64,000 bases of DNA from Bacteroidales bacterium (GTDB taxonomy: Bacteria; Bacteroidota; Bacteroidia; Bacteroidales; G3-4614). The notes under the pieces were generated by a model. That model saw only the letters and a program-made list of their open reading frames with translations. It had not been told where the DNA came from and did not search any database. The position numbers were made by a program, and so were the translations under genes. Of this stretch, positions 63,754-64,000 are shown piece after piece. Location: the NCBI GenBank assembly GCA_015061035.1, contig SUXK01000003.1, positions 156,700 to 220,699 of the forward strand, given 5' to 3'. The number at the start of each line of letters is the position of its first letter. The first letter of the stretch is position 1.

Positions 63754-64000
63754 ATGGAAAAAGAGAGGCTTTTCAACAGAAATTTTTTATTAGTATTGGC
63801 AGGAAACTTTTTGTTGTTTTTTGCCTTTTTTACAATACTCCCAGTGTTGCCACTCTATATGCAGCAAGAGTACAATGCAACCCATACACAGATAGGAGTA
63901 GTGTTGTCGCTCTACACAATAACAGCATTAATAATACGACCCTTTGCAGGATTCATGTTAGACACGCTACCACGCCGACCAATGCAGTTAATATTTTATG
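63754..64000 (+). CDS. Major facilitator superfamily transporter, N-terminal part
   Basis: The gene starts 4 bp after the WbqC gene and runs off the window; 82 residues are visible. They hold one long membrane helix after a short charged start (MEKERLFNRNFLLVL) and two more spans. Features are LPLYMQQEYNATHTQIGVVLS and the MFS loop 2-3 motif region GFMLDTLPRRP, matching the Asp-Arg/Lys pattern of drug:proton antiporters. The substrate cannot be inferred. Confidence 0.75.
   Translation, partial: MEKERLFNRNFLLVLAGNFLLFFAFFTILPVLPLYMQQEYNATHTQIGVVLSLYTITALIIRPFAGFMLDTLPRRPMQLIFY

Noticed and set aside
1-64000. tRNA, rRNA or tmRNA genes
   Set aside because: I scanned the intergenic gaps by eye for T-loop and acceptor patterns and saw none; a dedicated tRNA search would settle it.

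Overview
The window looks like chromosome of an AT-rich member of the Bacteroidales (Bacteroidota). The evidence is the set of genes typical of that order (DUF2723, DUF4254, DUF4369, DUF2851-like, WbqC, FISUMP/InlB-repeat lipoproteins, acpP-fabF-rnc order), type IX secretion genes, promoters of the Bacteroidota type (-7 box TAnnTTTG), and the general lack of strong Shine-Dalgarno sequences. I see no rRNA, tRNA, CRISPR array, transposase or prophage gene. Most of the window is housekeeping chromosome with a few accessory patches.

Layout. 1-1.7 kb: end of an outer-membrane barrel protein and a PorT-like protein. 1.7-2.2 kb: an array of small palindromes. 2.2-7.3 kb (minus): nadA-purN-TPR-DUF4369 lipoprotein-NYN-yifB. 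7.3-7.8 kb: a very AT-rich divergent gap. 7.8-8.3 kb: a TrmH-family methyltransferase. 8.4-13.7 kb (minus): miaB, a DUF2723 membrane protein and a polysaccharide deacetylase. 13.8-15.3 kb: acetyl-CoA hydrolase/CoA-transferase. 15.4-19.9 kb (minus): purD, two membrane proteins, dusB and a GIN-domain protein. 20-23.6 kb (minus): an ECF-like sigma factor; rdgB with porZ. 23.9-31.6 kb (plus): rnr, a PHP phosphatase, cysE, an RlmL-like methyltransferase and an S9 peptidase. 31.6-34.2 kb: a nonsense-interrupted small lipoprotein and a T9SS cargo protein, flanked by direct repeats. 34.3-41.2 kb: an AraC regulator divergent from a complete RND efflux operon. 41.2-45.4 kb: an insert-like block bounded by 72-bp direct repeats, holding a structured RNA and two repeat-rich lipoproteins. 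45.7-51.2 kb: ybeY, then (minus) DUF4254-GT9-LPS kinase-ruvB-flippase. 51.3-59.5 kb: pdxB, acpP, fabF, a fused rnc-gpmI reading frame, DUF3109 and topA. 59.6-64 kb: a DUF2851-like protein divergent from dapB-lepB-wbqC-MFS.

How genes fit together. PorT-like and PorZ-like proteins and a cargo protein with a C-terminal sorting domain point to a working type IX secretion system, although its core genes are outside the window. The glycosyltransferase/LPS kinase/flippase cluster and the DUF2723 protein point to envelope glycan building. The AraC regulator probably controls the adjacent efflux pump.

Most unusual observations: (1) RNase III and phosphoglycerate mutase share one uninterrupted frame; (2) a palindrome with core CAAGT-TT-ACTTG sits inside or between promoters of at least three unrelated loci, and is tandemly repeated before ybeY; (3) a long nested rod-like RNA structure lies at 41.3-41.5 kb; (4) two accessory blocks are each flanked by duplicated 3'-gene-end/terminator sequences; (5) a modular palindrome family occurs at two distant sites with paired compensatory changes. 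All functional calls are from reading the sequence only; no database search was run.
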